Below are positions 15,991 through 24,122 of a DNA stretch of 64,000 bases, piece after piece; position 1 is the stretch's first letter, and each line of letters opens with the position of its first letter. Where the stretch lies: the NCBI RefSeq assembly GCF_012223425.1, contig NZ_CP038799.1, positions 4,324,249-4,388,248 of the forward strand, written 5' to 3'. Under the pieces are notes generated by a model that ran no database searches, was not told the DNA's origin, and saw only the letters and a list, made by a program, of their open reading frames with translations. Both the position numbers and the translations under genes were made by a program. The stretch is from Mycolicibacterium frederiksbergense (lineage in GTDB: Bacteria > Actinomycetota > Actinomycetes > Mycobacteriales > Mycobacteriaceae).

Positions 15991-17297
15991 AGATCTCGCT
16001 GTTCTACGAATTCCCGCTGCCGCGGCCGTGGTCCGAGGACGACGAGCACCAGCTGTTCCAGCACGGTCTGGACGAGGTCGAGGCAGCCGACAAGGCGGGG
16101 TTCTCCACGGTCTGGCTCACCGAACACCACTTCCTGGAGGAGTACTGTCACTCCACCGCGCCGGAGATGTTCCTGGCCGCGGCGAGCCAGCGCACCAAGG
16201 ACATCCGGCTCGGCTTCGGCGTGATGCACCTGCCGCCGCCGATCAACCATCCCGCACGTATCGCCGAACGGGTGGCCACCCTGGACCACCTGTCCAACGG
16301 CCGCGTCGAGTTCGGCACCGGTGAGGGTTCCTCGGTCGCCGAACTCGGCGGCTTCGACATCGATCCCGCCGACAAGCGCACCATGTGGGAGGAGGCCCTG
16401 GAGGTCTCCATCCGTTGCATGACCGAGGCGCCGTTCAGCGGCTTCAAGGGTGAGCACGTCGAGATGCCGGCCCGCAACGTCATCCCCAAACCGCTGCAGA
16501 GTCCGCACCCACCGGTCTGGGTTGCCTGCACCCGACCGTCCTCGGTGCAGATGGCCGCTCAGAAGGCCATCGGCGCACTGAGTTTCGCCTACACCGGACC
16601 CGAGGCGCTCAAGGACCGGGTCGACGGCTACTACAAGACGTTCGAGGAGGAGGGGGCGCCGGTGACACCGGCCATCAACCCCAACATCCTGGCCATCGGC
16701 GGCGACCTGTCGATGATGGTGGCCAAGACCGAAGAAGAAGCCCTCAAACGCCTCGGCACCGGTGGTGGCTTCTTCTCGTTCGGGATCATGCACTACTACC
16801 TGACCGGCATGCACACCCCCGGCCGCACCGGCGTGTGGGACCTCTACCAGGAGGCGGTCAAGGAGGACCCGACGCTGGCCTACGGGCCGGGCCGCGGCGC
16901 CATCGGATCGCCGGACACCGTGCGCGAGTTCCTGCGAGGCTATGAGGCCAGCGGCGTCGACGAGATCATCCTGCTGCTCAACCCGCGCAGCCATGAGGGC
17001 ACCATGGAGTCCATCGACATCATGGGCAGAGAGATCCTGCCGGAGTTCATCGAGCGCGACGCAAAGGCAGTGGCGGACAAGGCCAAGCGGCTGGCTCCGG
17101 TGATCGAGAAGGTCGAGGCCCGACGTCAGCCGTCGAGCGCCCCGCTGTTCGACGAGACGTACTCCTTCGGTGGCCTGCCCACCGGGCGGGGCGGGAAGTT
17201 CACCGCCGGCGAGATCCCCGAGGCGATGGCCGAGATCAATGAGGGCCGGGTCAAGGCCGCGCAGCTGGAGAAGGATCAGCGCGAGGCCGCCAAATAA
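15987..17297 (+). CDS. LLM-class flavin-dependent monooxygenase
   Basis: A 436-residue bacterial luciferase-family TIM barrel. It contains WLTEHHFLEEYCHSTAPEMF (about 43-62), LGFGVMHLPPPINHPARIAERV, and LSNGRVEFGTGEGSS. A long lysine/glutamate-rich C-terminal tail (about 350-436) extends beyond the barrel. It overlaps the KstD-like gene by ATGA. Members of this clade use FMNH2 or F420H2; the HH pair near the N-terminus fits the alkanal/terpene monooxygenase type. It could act as a Baeyer-Villiger-like oxygenase on the ring ketone, though the reaction is not deducible. Confidence 0.83.
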   Translation: MKISLFYEFPLPRPWSEDDEHQLFQHGLDEVEAADKAGFSTVWLTEHHFLEEYCHSTAPEMFLAAASQRTKDIRLGFGVMHLPPPINHPARIAERVATLDHLSNGRVEFGTGEGSSVAELGGFDIDPADKRTMWEEALEVSIRCMTEAPFSGFKGEHVEMPARNVIPKPLQSPHPPVWVACTRPSSVQMAAQKAIGALSFAYTGPEALKDRVDGYYKTFEEEGAPVTPAINPNILAIGGDLSMMVAKTEEEALKRLGTGGGFFSFGIMHYYLTGMHTPGRTGVWDLYQEAVKEDPTLAYGPGRGAIGSPDTVREFLRGYEASGVDEIILLLNPRSHEGTMESIDIMGREILPEFIERDAKAVADKAKRLAPVIEKVEARRQPSSAPLFDETYSFGGLPTGRGGKFTAGEIPEAMAEINEGRVKAAQLEKDQREAAK

Positions 17298-17299
17298 GC

Positions 17300-18109
17300 A
17301 TGGTTGACGACCGCTGGCGCTATGACGGGCGCCGGGTAGTGGTGACGGGATGCGCATCGGGTATCGGCGCGCATCTCGCCAGTCAACTGGCCGATCTCGG
17401 GGCGCACGTCACCGGACTCGATCTGCGCAGTCCGCAGGCCGGGCCTGTGGAGTTCATCGAGGTGGACTTCGCCGACACCGCGTCGATCGATGCCGCGGCC
17501 GCCGCCATCGAGGGACCGGTCGACGCGTTGTTCAACGTGGCCGGGGTGTCCTCCGGGATCGGCAAGCCGCTGTTGGTGGTGACCATCAACTTCCTCGGTA
17601 TGCGGCATCTCACCGAGGCGCTGGTGCCGAAGATGCCGCGCGGCTCGTCGATCGCCAACGTGTCCTCGCTGGCGGCGGCCAATTATCTGGCCAACACCGC
17701 TGTCACGGCCGGACTGCTCGCGACAACCTCCATGGCCGAGGGCATTTCCTGGTGCGCGGCGAACCCGGCGGCGCTCGCCGACGGCGGTTACCGATTGTCC
17801 AAGGAAGCGATCATCCTCTACGGCATGACCCGCGCACTGGACCTGGGTGCTCGCGGCATCCGGATCAACTGCACCGGACCGGGGGTTACCGAGACGCCGA
17901 TCCTCGATCAATTGCGATCGGCGTACGGCGAGAACTATCTCGACGCGTTCCCCACCCTGCTCGGCCATGTCTGCGGGCCCGACGAGCAGGCGTCGGTACT
18001 GGCGTTCCTGAACAGCCCGGCGGCCAGTTACATATCGGGACAGGTGATCTGGGTGGATGGCGGCAGCATCGCCGGTAGGATCGCCGCGACACTGGAGGTA
18101 TCTGAATAG
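17300..18109 (+). CDS. SDR, 3-alpha-hydroxysteroid dehydrogenase/carbonyl reductase-like
   Basis: A 269-residue SDR. It has VTGCASGIGAHL (about 15-26), D41 after beta-2 for NAD, S122/S123, Y164 and K168 (YRLSK). An insertion of about 30 residues precedes the catalytic Tyr (AVTAGLLATTSMAEGISWCAA), as in Comamonas 3-alpha-hydroxysteroid dehydrogenase/carbonyl reductase, and the C-terminal SPAASYISGQVIWVDGG also matches that group. It starts 2 bp after the LLM gene. This is one of several hints that the operon handles a steroid-like alcohol or ketone. Confidence 0.82.
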   Translation: MVDDRWRYDGRRVVVTGCASGIGAHLASQLADLGAHVTGLDLRSPQAGPVEFIEVDFADTASIDAAAAAIEGPVDALFNVAGVSSGIGKPLLVVTINFLGMRHLTEALVPKMPRGSSIANVSSLAAANYLANTAVTAGLLATTSMAEGISWCAANPAALADGGYRLSKEAIILYGMTRALDLGARGIRINCTGPGVTETPILDQLRSAYGENYLDAFPTLLGHVCGPDEQASVLAFLNSPAASYISGQVIWVDGGSIAGRIAATLEVSE

Positions 18110-19104
18110 TGGCCACCATGAAGGATTTTCGCCGCGTCGCCGACGATGTGCGCAATTGGGGCCGCTGGGGTGATGATGACGAACTCGGCACGCTGAACCT
18201 CATCACCGCCGACAAGGTGGCCGAGGCCGCGGCGACCGTGAAGAAGGGCACCGTCATCTCGCTGGGCGGTGACTTCGGCGCCAACGGGCCCCAGGGCGCG
18301 TTCAAGTTCCGGTTCAACCCGATCCACGTCATGACGGTGGACGGCGGCGACGCCGAGACGCTGGTCAAGTACGCGCCCGAATGGGCCCGCAATTCAGTCG
18401 CCCAGGAGCTCAGTTCCTTCTTCGTCGACAACCCTTTCCGGTTCAACGACGACATGATCACCATGTCGCTGCAGGCGGCCACCCAATGGGACGCGCTGTC
18501 GCACGTCTACTACGAGGACAAGCTGTACAACGGATTCCCGGCGGACTCGGTGACCAGTTTCGGCGCCTATCACTGCGGTATCGACAAGGTGGACGTCAAG
18601 GGCATCACCTCGCGCGGAGTGCTGCTGGATGTGGTGGCCCACCGGGGCGCCGACGTCTTCTGCGAGCCCGGCACCCCGATCACCCCGGCCGAACTCGACG
18701 ATATCGCCGCCAAGCAGGGTGTCGAGATCCGCAGCGGTGACATCGTCGTCGTCCACACCGGTTGGTGGACGCGGTTCCTGTCCACCGGTGACGGGCACGA
18801 GGCCGGCTCCGGTCTGGACTGGACCTGCGCGTCCTGGTTGCACGACCACGACGTCGCCGCGGTGGCCGCCGACAACCTGATGGTGGAGGATCCCGACCCC
18901 GCCAACGGTGTCGAGGGCACGTTCCTGCCGATGCACATGCTGTGCCTGCGCGATATGGGTCTGATGTTCGGCGAGTACTGGGATCTGGGTGGTCTGGCCG
19001 CCGACTGCGCGGTCGACGGTGTGTACGAGTTCCAGCTGATCGCACCGCCGTTGAAGGTCGTCGGTGCCGTCGGTGCTCCCGTCAGCCCGATCGCGATCAA
19101 ATGA
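18109..19104 (+). CDS. cyclase-family metal-dependent hydrolase (PF04199)
   Basis: A 331-residue member of the cyclase family, which includes kynurenine formamidase-type hydrolases. The region normally reading H-x-G-T-H-x-D reads LQAATQWDALSHV here (about 124-136), so two metal-binding histidines are glutamine, while D and the distal H remain. VVVHTGWWTRF and the C-terminal FQLIAPPLKVVGAVGAPVSP are family signatures. The GTG at 18109 overlaps the SDR stop by one base; ATG 18118 is an alternative. It probably hydrolyses a ring-cleavage or lactone intermediate. Metal use is uncertain given the substitutions. Confidence 0.8.
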   Translation: MATMKDFRRVADDVRNWGRWGDDDELGTLNLITADKVAEAAATVKKGTVISLGGDFGANGPQGAFKFRFNPIHVMTVDGGDAETLVKYAPEWARNSVAQELSSFFVDNPFRFNDDMITMSLQAATQWDALSHVYYEDKLYNGFPADSVTSFGAYHCGIDKVDVKGITSRGVLLDVVAHRGADVFCEPGTPITPAELDDIAAKQGVEIRSGDIVVVHTGWWTRFLSTGDGHEAGSGLDWTCASWLHDHDVAAVAADNLMVEDPDPANGVEGTFLPMHMLCLRDMGLMFGEYWDLGGLAADCAVDGVYEFQLIAPPLKVVGAVGAPVSPIAIK

Positions 19105-19925
19105 GCTTCGACCGCAAGACCATCTCCGTCGACTCCCTGAAGACCAGTTATCTGGAGGCCGGCACCGGTGAACCGGTGGTGCTGCTGCACGGCGGTGAAT
19201 TCGGCGGCAGCGCCGAGATCGCCTGGGAGAACACCATCGATGCGCTCGCGCAGCAGTACCGCGTGCTGGCACCGGACATGCTGGGCTTCGGCGAGTCAGC
19301 CAAGGTCATCGATTTCACCGACGGGCGCGGTGTGCGGATCCGGCATATCGCCCGATTCTGCGAGGTCCTCGGGGTGAGCTCGGCCCACTTCGTCGGTAAC
19401 TCGATGGGTGCGATCAATCTGCTCGTCGACGCCACATCGGAGCAGCCGGTGTTGCCGGTGCGCTCGCTGACCGCGATCTGCGGAGGCGGGGACATCCAGC
19501 GCAACGAGCATGTGGGTGCGCTCTATGACTACGATGCGACGTTCGAGGCGATGCGCGCCATTGTGACGGCGTTGTTCGCCGACCCGGCGTATCCGGGCGA
19601 TGACGCCTATGTGCGGCGCCGCTACGAGTCCAGTATCGCGCCGGGCGCCTGGGAATCGTTGGCGGCAGCACGATTTCGCCGCCCCGGTCTGGAGTCCCCG
19701 CCGGCCCCGTCCAGCGTGCGACCCTATGGCCGCATCTCGGTGCCGGTGCTGGTCATCGAAGGTGCGGCCGACAAATTGCTGCCCGCCGGCTGGGCGGCCG
19801 TGATCGCCGGCCAGATTCCGGACGGGCGGTCGGCGGTGGTGCCGGACGCCGGTCACTGTCCCCACATCGAGGCACCCGACACCGTGAACGGGCTGCTGCT
19901 GGAGTTTCTGAAAGGCGTGTCATGA
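19101..19925 (+). CDS. alpha/beta hydrolase
   Basis: A 274-residue alpha/beta hydrolase. It has LHGGEFGGSAEIAW (about 29-42), nucleophile S101 in GNSMGA, an acid region in EGAADKLLP, and the catalytic His in DAGHCPHIE. The GNSMGG-like elbow is typical of meta-cleavage product hydrolases (BphD/HsaD), so this may be a second C-C hydrolase alongside the MhpC-like protein at 10847. It overlaps the cyclase gene by ATGA and the next SDR by ATGA. Confidence 0.82.
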   Translation: MSFDRKTISVDSLKTSYLEAGTGEPVVLLHGGEFGGSAEIAWENTIDALAQQYRVLAPDMLGFGESAKVIDFTDGRGVRIRHIARFCEVLGVSSAHFVGNSMGAINLLVDATSEQPVLPVRSLTAICGGGDIQRNEHVGALYDYDATFEAMRAIVTALFADPAYPGDDAYVRRRYESSIAPGAWESLAAARFRRPGLESPPAPSSVRPYGRISVPVLVIEGAADKLLPAGWAAVIAGQIPDGRSAVVPDAGHCPHIEAPDTVNGLLLEFLKGVS

Positions 19926-20728
19926 GCGAACTGGCCGGCAAGGTCGCCGTCATCACCGGGGGAGCCTCCGGGCTCGGCGAGGGCCTAGTGCGCCGATTCG
20001 CCGCGGAGGGCGCACGGGTCGTCTTCGGTGACGTCGACAAGGCGCGCGGCAAGGCGGTGGCCGACGAGTTGGGCTCGGCCACGCTCTTTCTCGCCACCGA
20101 TGTCACCGATATGAGCCAGATCGCCGCACTGGTGGACACCGCCGTCGGGGAGTTCGGCGGCCTGCACGTGATGGTCAACAACGCCGGTATCTCGGGCACC
20201 ATGCACCGCCGGTTCCTGGACGACGACCTCGCCGACTTCGACGCCGTCATGCGGATCAACCTGCGCGCGGTGATGGCGGGCACCCGGGATGCCGCCCGCC
20301 AGATGGCCGAGAACGGCGGCGGATCGATCATCAACCTCACCTCCATCGGCGGCATCCAGGCCGGCGGGGGGGTGCAGACCTACCGTGCGTCGAAGGCCGC
20401 CGTCATCCAGTTCACCAAGTCGGTGGCCATCGAATTGGCGCACCACGAGATCCGGGTGAACGCCATCGCGCCGGGCAACATCCGGACCGCGATCGTGCGC
20501 AAGAGCGCCGCGGGTGAGGACCGTGAGCACCTCGAGGAGTTCGAGGCCAAGATCCGCGCCCAGATGCGCAATGACCGGCCACTCAAACGCGAGGGCACCG
20601 TCGACGACGTCGCCGAGGCGGCGCTGTACTTCGCCACCGACAAGTCGCGCTACGTCACCGGCACGATTCTGCCGATCGACGGCGGAACGGTGGCCGGGAA
20701 GGTGCTCGTCCGCAAGGAGAAGGGCTAG
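19922..20728 (+). CDS. SDR-family oxidoreductase
   Basis: A 268-residue classical SDR. It has VITGGASGLGEGL (about 10-22), D37 for NAD(H), NNAG (86-89), S141, and Y154/K158 (YRASK). The C-terminal DKSRYVTGTILPIDGG is the usual dimer and cofactor loop. It is the last gene of the nine-gene operon that begins at 10847 and overlaps the hydrolase by ATGA. Its role is likely oxidation of a secondary alcohol to a ketone. Confidence 0.84.
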   Translation: MSELAGKVAVITGGASGLGEGLVRRFAAEGARVVFGDVDKARGKAVADELGSATLFLATDVTDMSQIAALVDTAVGEFGGLHVMVNNAGISGTMHRRFLDDDLADFDAVMRINLRAVMAGTRDAARQMAENGGGSIINLTSIGGIQAGGGVQTYRASKAAVIQFTKSVAIELAHHEIRVNAIAPGNIRTAIVRKSAAGEDREHLEEFEAKIRAQMRNDRPLKREGTVDDVAEAALYFATDKSRYVTGTILPIDGGTVAGKVLVRKEKG

Positions 20729-20772
20729 CTGCACCGCTGGGGCAGCCGCCGAGCGCACCGCCGGTCGGCACT

Positions 20773-20794
20773 TTAAATCAATCGCTTGACTTAA
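20773..20794. promoter_or_regulatory. 22-bp palindromic operator upstream of TetR gene
   Basis: Arms TTAAATCAA (20773-20781) and TTGACTTAA (20786-20794) flank TCGC; the arms match with one mismatch. The site lies 15 bp upstream of the TetR start, in an AT-rich patch that also contains likely -10 sequence. It is the natural self-operator of that regulator and would control the ferredoxin/P450 operon behind it. Confidence 0.72.
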
Positions 20795-20808
20795 TTACAG
20801 GAGGGGCG

Positions 20809-21477
20809 TTGACTGTAACGGTGACCGCGGCCAGACCCCTGCGCACCGACCGGGCGAGCATCACCCGCGAGGCCATCCTCACCGCAGCCGAACGGCTCTA
20901 TGCCGAACACGGCGTCTTCGCCGTGTCCAACCGCCAGGTCAGTGAGGCTGCCGGACAAGGGAACAACGCCGCCGTGGGCTACCACTTCGGCACCAAGACC
21001 GACCTGGTCCGCGCCATCGAACAGCGCCACCGCGAGCCGATCGAGGAACTCCGCCAGCGCCTCGTCGCCGATACCGACGAGCACACCGACCTGCGCGGCT
21101 GGGTGGCGTGCCTTGTCCGTCCGTTGACCGACCACCTCGAGGAACTCGGCAACCCGACCTGGTACGCACGGTTCGCCGCGCAAGCCATGACCGACCCGGC
21201 GTATCACGGGATCGTGGTGAAGGACGCCCTGAGTTCGGCCTCGCTGGTGCAGGTGATCGACGGTATCAACCGGTGCCTTCCCGATCTGCCCGTCGTGGTG
21301 CGGTACGAACGCAACATCATGGCCCGAAACCTGTTGATGCACAGCTGCGCCGACCGTGAACGGGCTCTGACCTCAGGTTCGGTCGCCGCAGGCCGATCCT
21401 GGAGTGCTGCCGGCTGCGCGCTGATCGACGCGATCGTCGGCCTCTGGCTGGCTCCGGTGACGGGGGAGTCCGCGTGA
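20809..21477 (+). CDS. TetR-family transcriptional regulator
   Basis: A 222-residue TetR regulator. The N-terminal helix-turn-helix spans about 18-65 (REAILTAAERLYAEHGVFAV, RQVSEAAGQGNNAAVGYHFG, TKTDLVRAI). The start is TTG 20809, set by AGGAGGGG immediately upstream; no ATG or GTG lies nearby. The gene heads an operon with ferredoxin, P450, amidohydrolase, M24 proteins, hydratase and a double CoA transferase. The 22-bp palindrome directly upstream suggests autoregulation. The ligand is unknown. Confidence 0.88.
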   Translation: MTVTVTAARPLRTDRASITREAILTAAERLYAEHGVFAVSNRQVSEAAGQGNNAAVGYHFGTKTDLVRAIEQRHREPIEELRQRLVADTDEHTDLRGWVACLVRPLTDHLEELGNPTWYARFAAQAMTDPAYHGIVVKDALSSASLVQVIDGINRCLPDLPVVVRYERNIMARNLLMHSCADRERALTSGSVAAGRSWSAAGCALIDAIVGLWLAPVTGESA

Positions 21478-21668
21478 AAGTGACCGTGGATCAAGACAAA
21501 TGCGTGTCATCGGGGCAGTGCGTGCTGAACGCGATGGACGTGTTCGACCAGCGCGACGAGGACGGTGTCGTGGAATTGCTCGACCCCGAACCCGGGCCGG
21601 ACCATTACGAGAATGCCCGCGCCGCCGCGGCGGCCTGCCCAGCCCTAGCCATCCACATCGACGACTGA
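21474..21668 (+). CDS. [3Fe-4S] ferredoxin
   Basis: A 64-residue ferredoxin of the actinobacterial P450-partner type. The ligands are C10 and C16 (CVSSGQC) and C55 (ACPALAI); the position of a fourth Cys is non-cysteine, giving a 3Fe-4S cluster. The GTG start overlaps the TetR stop, and the P450 follows after 6 bp. It should feed electrons to that P450; no ferredoxin reductase is encoded here. Confidence 0.92.
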   Translation: MKVTVDQDKCVSSGQCVLNAMDVFDQRDEDGVVELLDPEPGPDHYENARAAAAACPALAIHIDD

Positions 21669-21674
21669 GGACCC

Positions 21675-22892
21675 ATGTCTGAAACGCTGACCGAGACCGA
21701 CATCCCGGAATACCCGATGGAGCGGGAGGCATCCTGCCCCTTCGCGCCGCCGCGACAGATGCTCGGCAATGCCAAAGGGCTGTCCCGGGTGCGCATCTGG
21801 AACGGTGACACCCCGTGGCTGATCACCGGGCACGAAGAGGCCCGCGCGCTCTTCTCGGATGCGCGGATCAGTGTCGACGACCGGCGGGAAGGCTTCCCGC
21901 ACTGGAACGAGCACATGCTCTCCACGGTCGACAAGCGGCCGCGTTCGGTGTTCACCGCCGATGCCGAGGAGCACACCCGCTTCCGGCGGATGCTGTCCAA
22001 ACCATTCACCTTCCGGCGCGTCGAGGGGCTGCGCCCGGTCATCCAGAAGATCACCGATGAGTGCATCGACGAGATCCTGGCCGGACCCCAGCCCGCCGAT
22101 ATCGTCGACAAGCTGGCGCTGCCGGTCCCGACGGTCGTGATCAGCGAGATGCTCGGTGTCCCCTACGAAGACCACGAGTTCTTCCAGGAGCACGCCAATG
22201 CCGGGCTGGCCCGCTACGCTGCGGCCGACGCCATGCAAAAGGGCGCGATGAGCCTGCACCAGTACCTGATCAACCTGATCGAGAAGAAGCAGGCCGATCC
22301 CGCCGAAGACGCGGTCTCCGATCTGGCCGAACGGGTGAATGCCGGCGAGATCAGCGTCAAGGAGGCCGCCCAGCTTGGCACCGGCCTGCTGATCGCCGGA
22401 CATGAGACCACCGCCAACGTGATCGGCATCGGTGTGCTGGCGCTGCTGGAGAATCCCGAACAGGCCGACTTCCTACGCAGCGCCGAAGACCCCAAGGTCA
22501 TCGCCAACGCCACCGAGGAGTTGATGCGCTACCTGTCGATCATCCAGAACGGCCAGCGCCGCGTCGCCATCGAGGATATCGAGATCAGCGGCGAGACCAT
22601 CAGGGCGGGCGAAGGCGTCATCATCGACCTGGCCCCGGCCAACTGGGATGCCAAGACCTACCCGGAACCCGACAAGCTCGACCTGCGCCGCGACGCCGGA
22701 CAACAACTCGGCTTCGGCTACGGACGGCACCAGTGTGTCGGCCAGCAGCTCGCGCGCGCCGAACTGCAGATCGTCTTCCACACCCTGCTGCGCCGCATCC
22801 CCACCATGCGCCTGGCGATTCCCTTCGATCAGGTGCCCTTCAAGCACGACCGCCTCGCCTACGGCGTCTACGAACTTCCGGTGAGCTGGTAA
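21675..22892 (+). CDS. cytochrome P450
   Basis: A 405-residue bacterial class I P450. The I-helix oxygen-binding motif is AGHETTANV (about 234-242). The K-helix E-x-x-R lies in ATEELMRYL. The heme loop is FGYGRHQCVG with the ligand C354. It resembles CYP105/107-type soluble P450s in length and motifs, but I do not assign a number. The neighbouring 3Fe-4S ferredoxin is its likely donor. It probably starts oxidation of the substrate handled by this operon. Confidence 0.92.
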   Translation: MSETLTETDIPEYPMEREASCPFAPPRQMLGNAKGLSRVRIWNGDTPWLITGHEEARALFSDARISVDDRREGFPHWNEHMLSTVDKRPRSVFTADAEEHTRFRRMLSKPFTFRRVEGLRPVIQKITDECIDEILAGPQPADIVDKLALPVPTVVISEMLGVPYEDHEFFQEHANAGLARYAAADAMQKGAMSLHQYLINLIEKKQADPAEDAVSDLAERVNAGEISVKEAAQLGTGLLIAGHETTANVIGIGVLALLENPEQADFLRSAEDPKVIANATEELMRYLSIIQNGQRRVAIEDIEISGETIRAGEGVIIDLAPANWDAKTYPEPDKLDLRRDAGQQLGFGYGRHQCVGQQLARAELQIVFHTLLRRIPTMRLAIPFDQVPFKHDRLAYGVYELPVSW

Positions 22893-22934
22893 GCGCACCG
22901 AAACTCCATTCCAACAGCCCAATTGGAGACCGAA

Positions 22935-24122
22935 ATGACAACCGCCGCACCAAAATCGCCAAGTCTCTACCCACCCCAAGGTTTCGGCGCCCCCAAGGAT
23001 CGGCGCGGCCATGCGGCAAAGGACGGCCTCGCGGGGCTTCCCGAAGGCACCGAGATCTTCTCGGCCGACAACCACATCTCGGTCGCCGACGACATCTTCT
23101 ACGAACGCTTCCCCGAGGAGCTCAAGGGTGCCGCGCCGCGCATCTGGTACGAGGACGGCGCCTATATGGTCGGCATGAAGGGCAAGGCCTGGACCGGCGG
23201 CGATTTCGGCCGGGTCCTCATGCAGTACGACGATCTCGCCGGCGCGGCATCGAACAACATCGAGGCCCGCATCCGCGAACTCAAGGAAGACGGCATCGAC
23301 AAGGAGCTCGCGTTCCCGAACGCCGTGCTGGCCCTTTTCCATTACCCCGACAAGTCGCTGCGCGAGCGGGTGTTCCGGATCTACAACGAGCACATCGCCG
23401 ACCTGCAGGAGCGCTCCAACGGGCACTTCTACGGTGTCGGACTGATCAACTGGTGGGACCCCAAGGGCACCCGCAGCACGCTTGCCGAATTGAAGGCGTT
23501 GGGGCTCAAGACATTCCTGCTTCCGCTGAACCCCGGCAAGGATGACGACGGCAACATCTACGACTACGGGGGCGCCGCGCTGGACGCGGTGTGGGACGAG
23601 ATCGAGGACGCCGGCCTTCCCGTCAGCCACCATATCGGCGAGACGCCGCCCAAGACGCCGTGCGAGAACAACAGCGTCGTCGTCGGCATGATGGTCAACG
23701 TCGACTCGTTCCGCGAGCAGTTCGCCAAGTACCTGTTCTCCGGCATCCTGGACCGCCATCCGAAACTCAAGATCGGCTGGTTCGAGGGCGGTATCGCCTG
23801 GGTGCCGACCGCGCTGCAGGACGGCGAACACATGCTGGCGTCCTACCGGCACATGTTCAATCACGAACTGCAGCATGAGATCCGGCACTACTGGGACAAC
23901 CATATGAGTGCCTCGTTCATGGTCGACCCGCTCGGCCTGCGGTTGATCGACGATATCGGCGTGGACAATGTGATGTGGTCCAGCGACTACCCGCACAACG
24001 AGTCCACATTCGGATACTCCGAGAAGTCGCTGGCCACCGTCGTCGACGCGGTCGGCCCGGAGAACGCCACCAAGATCGTCTCGACCAATATCCAGAAGTT
24101 TCTGGGGCTGTTGCCGGCATGA
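22935..24122 (+). CDS. amidohydrolase-2 family TIM-barrel hydrolase/decarboxylase
   Basis: A 395-residue protein of the amidohydrolase_2 group (PF04909), which includes metal-dependent decarboxylases and hydrolases. The N-terminal D-x-H motif is in FSADNHISVADDIFYERFPEEL (first 20: positions about 44-63). SHHIGET supplies mid-barrel histidines, and MWSSDYPHNESTF near the C-terminus carries the conserved Asp. It starts at ATG 22935 with GGAG upstream and overlaps the next gene by ATGA. A related protein is at 41090-42388. The acid or amide it acts on is unknown. Confidence 0.83.
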   Translation: MTTAAPKSPSLYPPQGFGAPKDRRGHAAKDGLAGLPEGTEIFSADNHISVADDIFYERFPEELKGAAPRIWYEDGAYMVGMKGKAWTGGDFGRVLMQYDDLAGAASNNIEARIRELKEDGIDKELAFPNAVLALFHYPDKSLRERVFRIYNEHIADLQERSNGHFYGVGLINWWDPKGTRSTLAELKALGLKTFLLPLNPGKDDDGNIYDYGGAALDAVWDEIEDAGLPVSHHIGETPPKTPCENNSVVVGMMVNVDSFREQFAKYLFSGILDRHPKLKIGWFEGGIAWVPTALQDGEHMLASYRHMFNHELQHEIRHYWDNHMSASFMVDPLGLRLIDDIGVDNVMWSSDYPHNESTFGYSEKSLATVVDAVGPENATKIVSTNIQKFLGLLPA

